Part shown: one piece after another, positions 63,244 through 64,000 of the stretch | Position numbering within the stretch: the first letter of the stretch is position 1 | How the letters are laid out: every line of letters starts with the position of its first letter | Assembly (NCBI GenBank): GCA_947258435.1 | Contig: CAMYID010000004.1 | Location: 186,001 to 250,000, forward strand | Length of the DNA stretch: 64,000 nucleotides | Source of the DNA: an uncultured Alphaproteobacteria bacterium | GTDB taxonomy: Bacteria; Pseudomonadota; Alphaproteobacteria; UBA11222 | Direction of reading: 5' to 3' | Made by a program: the position numbers and the translations under genes | The notes under the pieces: generated by a model | What the model saw: only the letters and a program-made list of their open reading frames with translations | Databases searched by the model: none | What the model was told of the DNA's origin: nothing

Positions 63244-64000
63244 TCAGAAAGCGTAGGAGATGTTGATGGAGGCAAAGTCCCGGTCATCAAGCGGTGCGTC
63301 GGGACCGAAATTATGCGTCCAGCTGATCGAACCGGCCCAGCTTGCCAGATAGGTGGCATTCATGCCGAGCGAGATGGATTTGCGGTCTTCCTGATAGTTG
63401 GAGAAGGGCGACGGCGTGCGGCCGTTGATATCCCAGCGCCAGTTGAAGACCGGGCTGAGATTGATCGGCGTGCCGAATGCCCGGTTATAGGTCAGCCCCA
63501 CGCGCCCCTGCGCACCCCAGGAGAACCGGGTTGCGTAATGGCGGGCTGATTCGAGCTCGGCGCTGAGCTTGTAGGTGCCCGCGGCAAGCCCGTTGAGCAG
63601 CCCCGAGGAGCCGCTGGCCGACAGTGCATCCTGCGCTGAGATGCCGGGCAGATACACCATGCCGATCTCGGTGATCACGACCCCCTGATCCGCGCCCATC
63701 GTTGTGACGAACGGATTGGAGGCAAACAGGATCGAGGTCAGTGTGGTCTGTGCGGTGAAGACATCTTCCTTGGCGATGCTGGCAAAGCTGCCCGGCGCGC
63801 CGAAGCGGCTGGGGTCAAGGCTGGATGCTCTGACCTGTGGCGTCGCCACATTTGCGTGTGTCAGGAAGGCAACGTCCGCCGGCGAGGCATTAAATACCGC
63901 GGTGGCGGCGCTGGCGCCATCGGCCCCCGCTACACCGGCCACACCGCCAGGGTTAAATTGCGTGTCCAGTGCAATAAACTGCCCCTGTGCGGCCGCGGCA
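63244..64000 (-). CDS. DUF1302-type outer-membrane beta-barrel protein, C-terminal part (partial)
   Basis: The frame is open through the window end, and no stop or certain start is seen upstream; GTG 63942 is merely an internal codon. The visible 251 residues look like an outer-membrane barrel: alternating hydrophobic strands and a C-terminal pattern SINISYAF with final Phe. Segments such as WGAQGRVGLTYNRAFG, LSPVFNWRWDINGRTPSP, and SISLGMNATYLASWAGSISWTHNFG are like the C-terminal part of DUF1302 proteins, which are usually 500-700 aa. It likely handles hydrophobic compounds at the outer membrane, with the YCF48-type gene next to it on the same strand. Confidence 0.8.
   Translation of the reverse strand, partial: AAAAQGQFIALDTQFNPGGVAGVAGADGASAATAVFNASPADVAFLTHANVATPQVRASSLDPSRFGAPGSFASIAKEDVFTAQTTLTSILFASNPFVTTMGADQGVVITEIGMVYLPGISAQDALSASGSSGLLNGLAAGTYKLSAELESARHYATRFSWGAQGRVGLTYNRAFGTPINLSPVFNWRWDINGRTPSPFSNYQEDRKSISLGMNATYLASWAGSISWTHNFGPDAPLDDRDFASINISYAF

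Noticed and set aside
1-64000. tRNA, rRNA, CRISPR arrays and mobile elements
   Set aside because: I found no cloverleaf with a T-arm consensus, no regularly spaced repeats and no transposase, integrase or phage proteins by eye; a tRNAscan or similar run could still find a short RNA.

Overview
The window reads as chromosomal DNA of a free-living alphaproteobacterium with fairly high GC. The markers are the CtrA-phosphorelay protein ChpT, the ChvG/ChvI two-component pair, a CdnL/CarD regulator in the conserved order helicase - S4 protein - TerB-like - ferredoxin - carD, an ATP-dependent PckA, and two perfect TTAA-N7-TTAA CtrA-type boxes. I cannot name the genus. There is no rRNA, recognisable tRNA, CRISPR array, transposase, integrase or plasmid/phage gene. 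Almost every stretch is intact coding sequence, and the first and last genes are cut by the window ends.

Layout. (1) 1-9.9 kb: a corrin-ring (cobalamin) biosynthesis island. It holds cbiX (partial), cobH, cobL (CbiE-CbiT), cobI, a fused cbiG-cobJ and cobM on +; cobK and cbiD on -; and cobA and cobB on +. CbiX, CbiD and CbiG with no CobG or CobNST point to an early-cobalt-insertion route. (2) 10-18 kb: a crotonase, an acyl-CoA-dehydrogenase-like flavoprotein, a PAPS sulfotransferase whose leader resembles part of a cobalamin riboswitch, a B12-dependent methylmalonyl-CoA mutase, and an EmrAB-type efflux pair. (3) 18.5-24 kb: RNA helicase, Hsp15, TerB-like, FdxA and CarD, closed by a strong terminator. 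(4) 24-32 kb: M48 lipoprotein protease, thermonuclease, PagL-like lipid A deacylase, sugar epimerase, MFS carrier, ChaC, SDR and a Crp/Fnr regulator. These are followed by a gene-free stretch with tandem repeats and a 44-nt palindrome. (5) 32-42 kb: an acyl-CoA catabolic block. One arm (-) is thiolase-like, DUF35 and amidohydrolase; the divergent arm (+) is MmgE/PrpD, MaoC, acyl-CoA dehydrogenase, MaoC, CaiB/BaiF CoA-transferase and a CitE/HpcH lyase. (6) 42-50 kb: cysQ, then chpT and a chemotaxis operon cheA-cheW-cheY-cheB-cheR whose CheA carries a second CheW-like domain and a receiver. (7) 50-58 kb: pckA, a HugZ/DUF2470 protein, chvI-chvG and cysD-cysNC. (8) 58.5-64 kb: a small protein behind a CtrA box, an HTH protein, a parvulin isomerase, a DUF6460-like membrane protein, a HAD hydrolase, a YCF48-type exported protein and the C-terminal part of a DUF1302-type outer-membrane protein.

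How the parts fit. The corrin genes supply cofactor for enzymes such as the methylmalonyl-CoA mutase. CysDNC makes PAPS, the sulfotransferase can use it, and CysQ removes PAP. Crotonase, mutase and the 32-42 kb block suggest degradation of branched or cyclic carboxylic acids to central metabolites, with PckA linking to gluconeogenesis. The most interesting signals are the CtrA box in front of chpT (whose product phosphorylates CtrA), the cobalamin-riboswitch-like leader before the sulfotransferase, the thiolase-like protein without its nucleophilic cysteine next to DUF35, the split MaoC pair, and the unexplained 44-nt palindrome.
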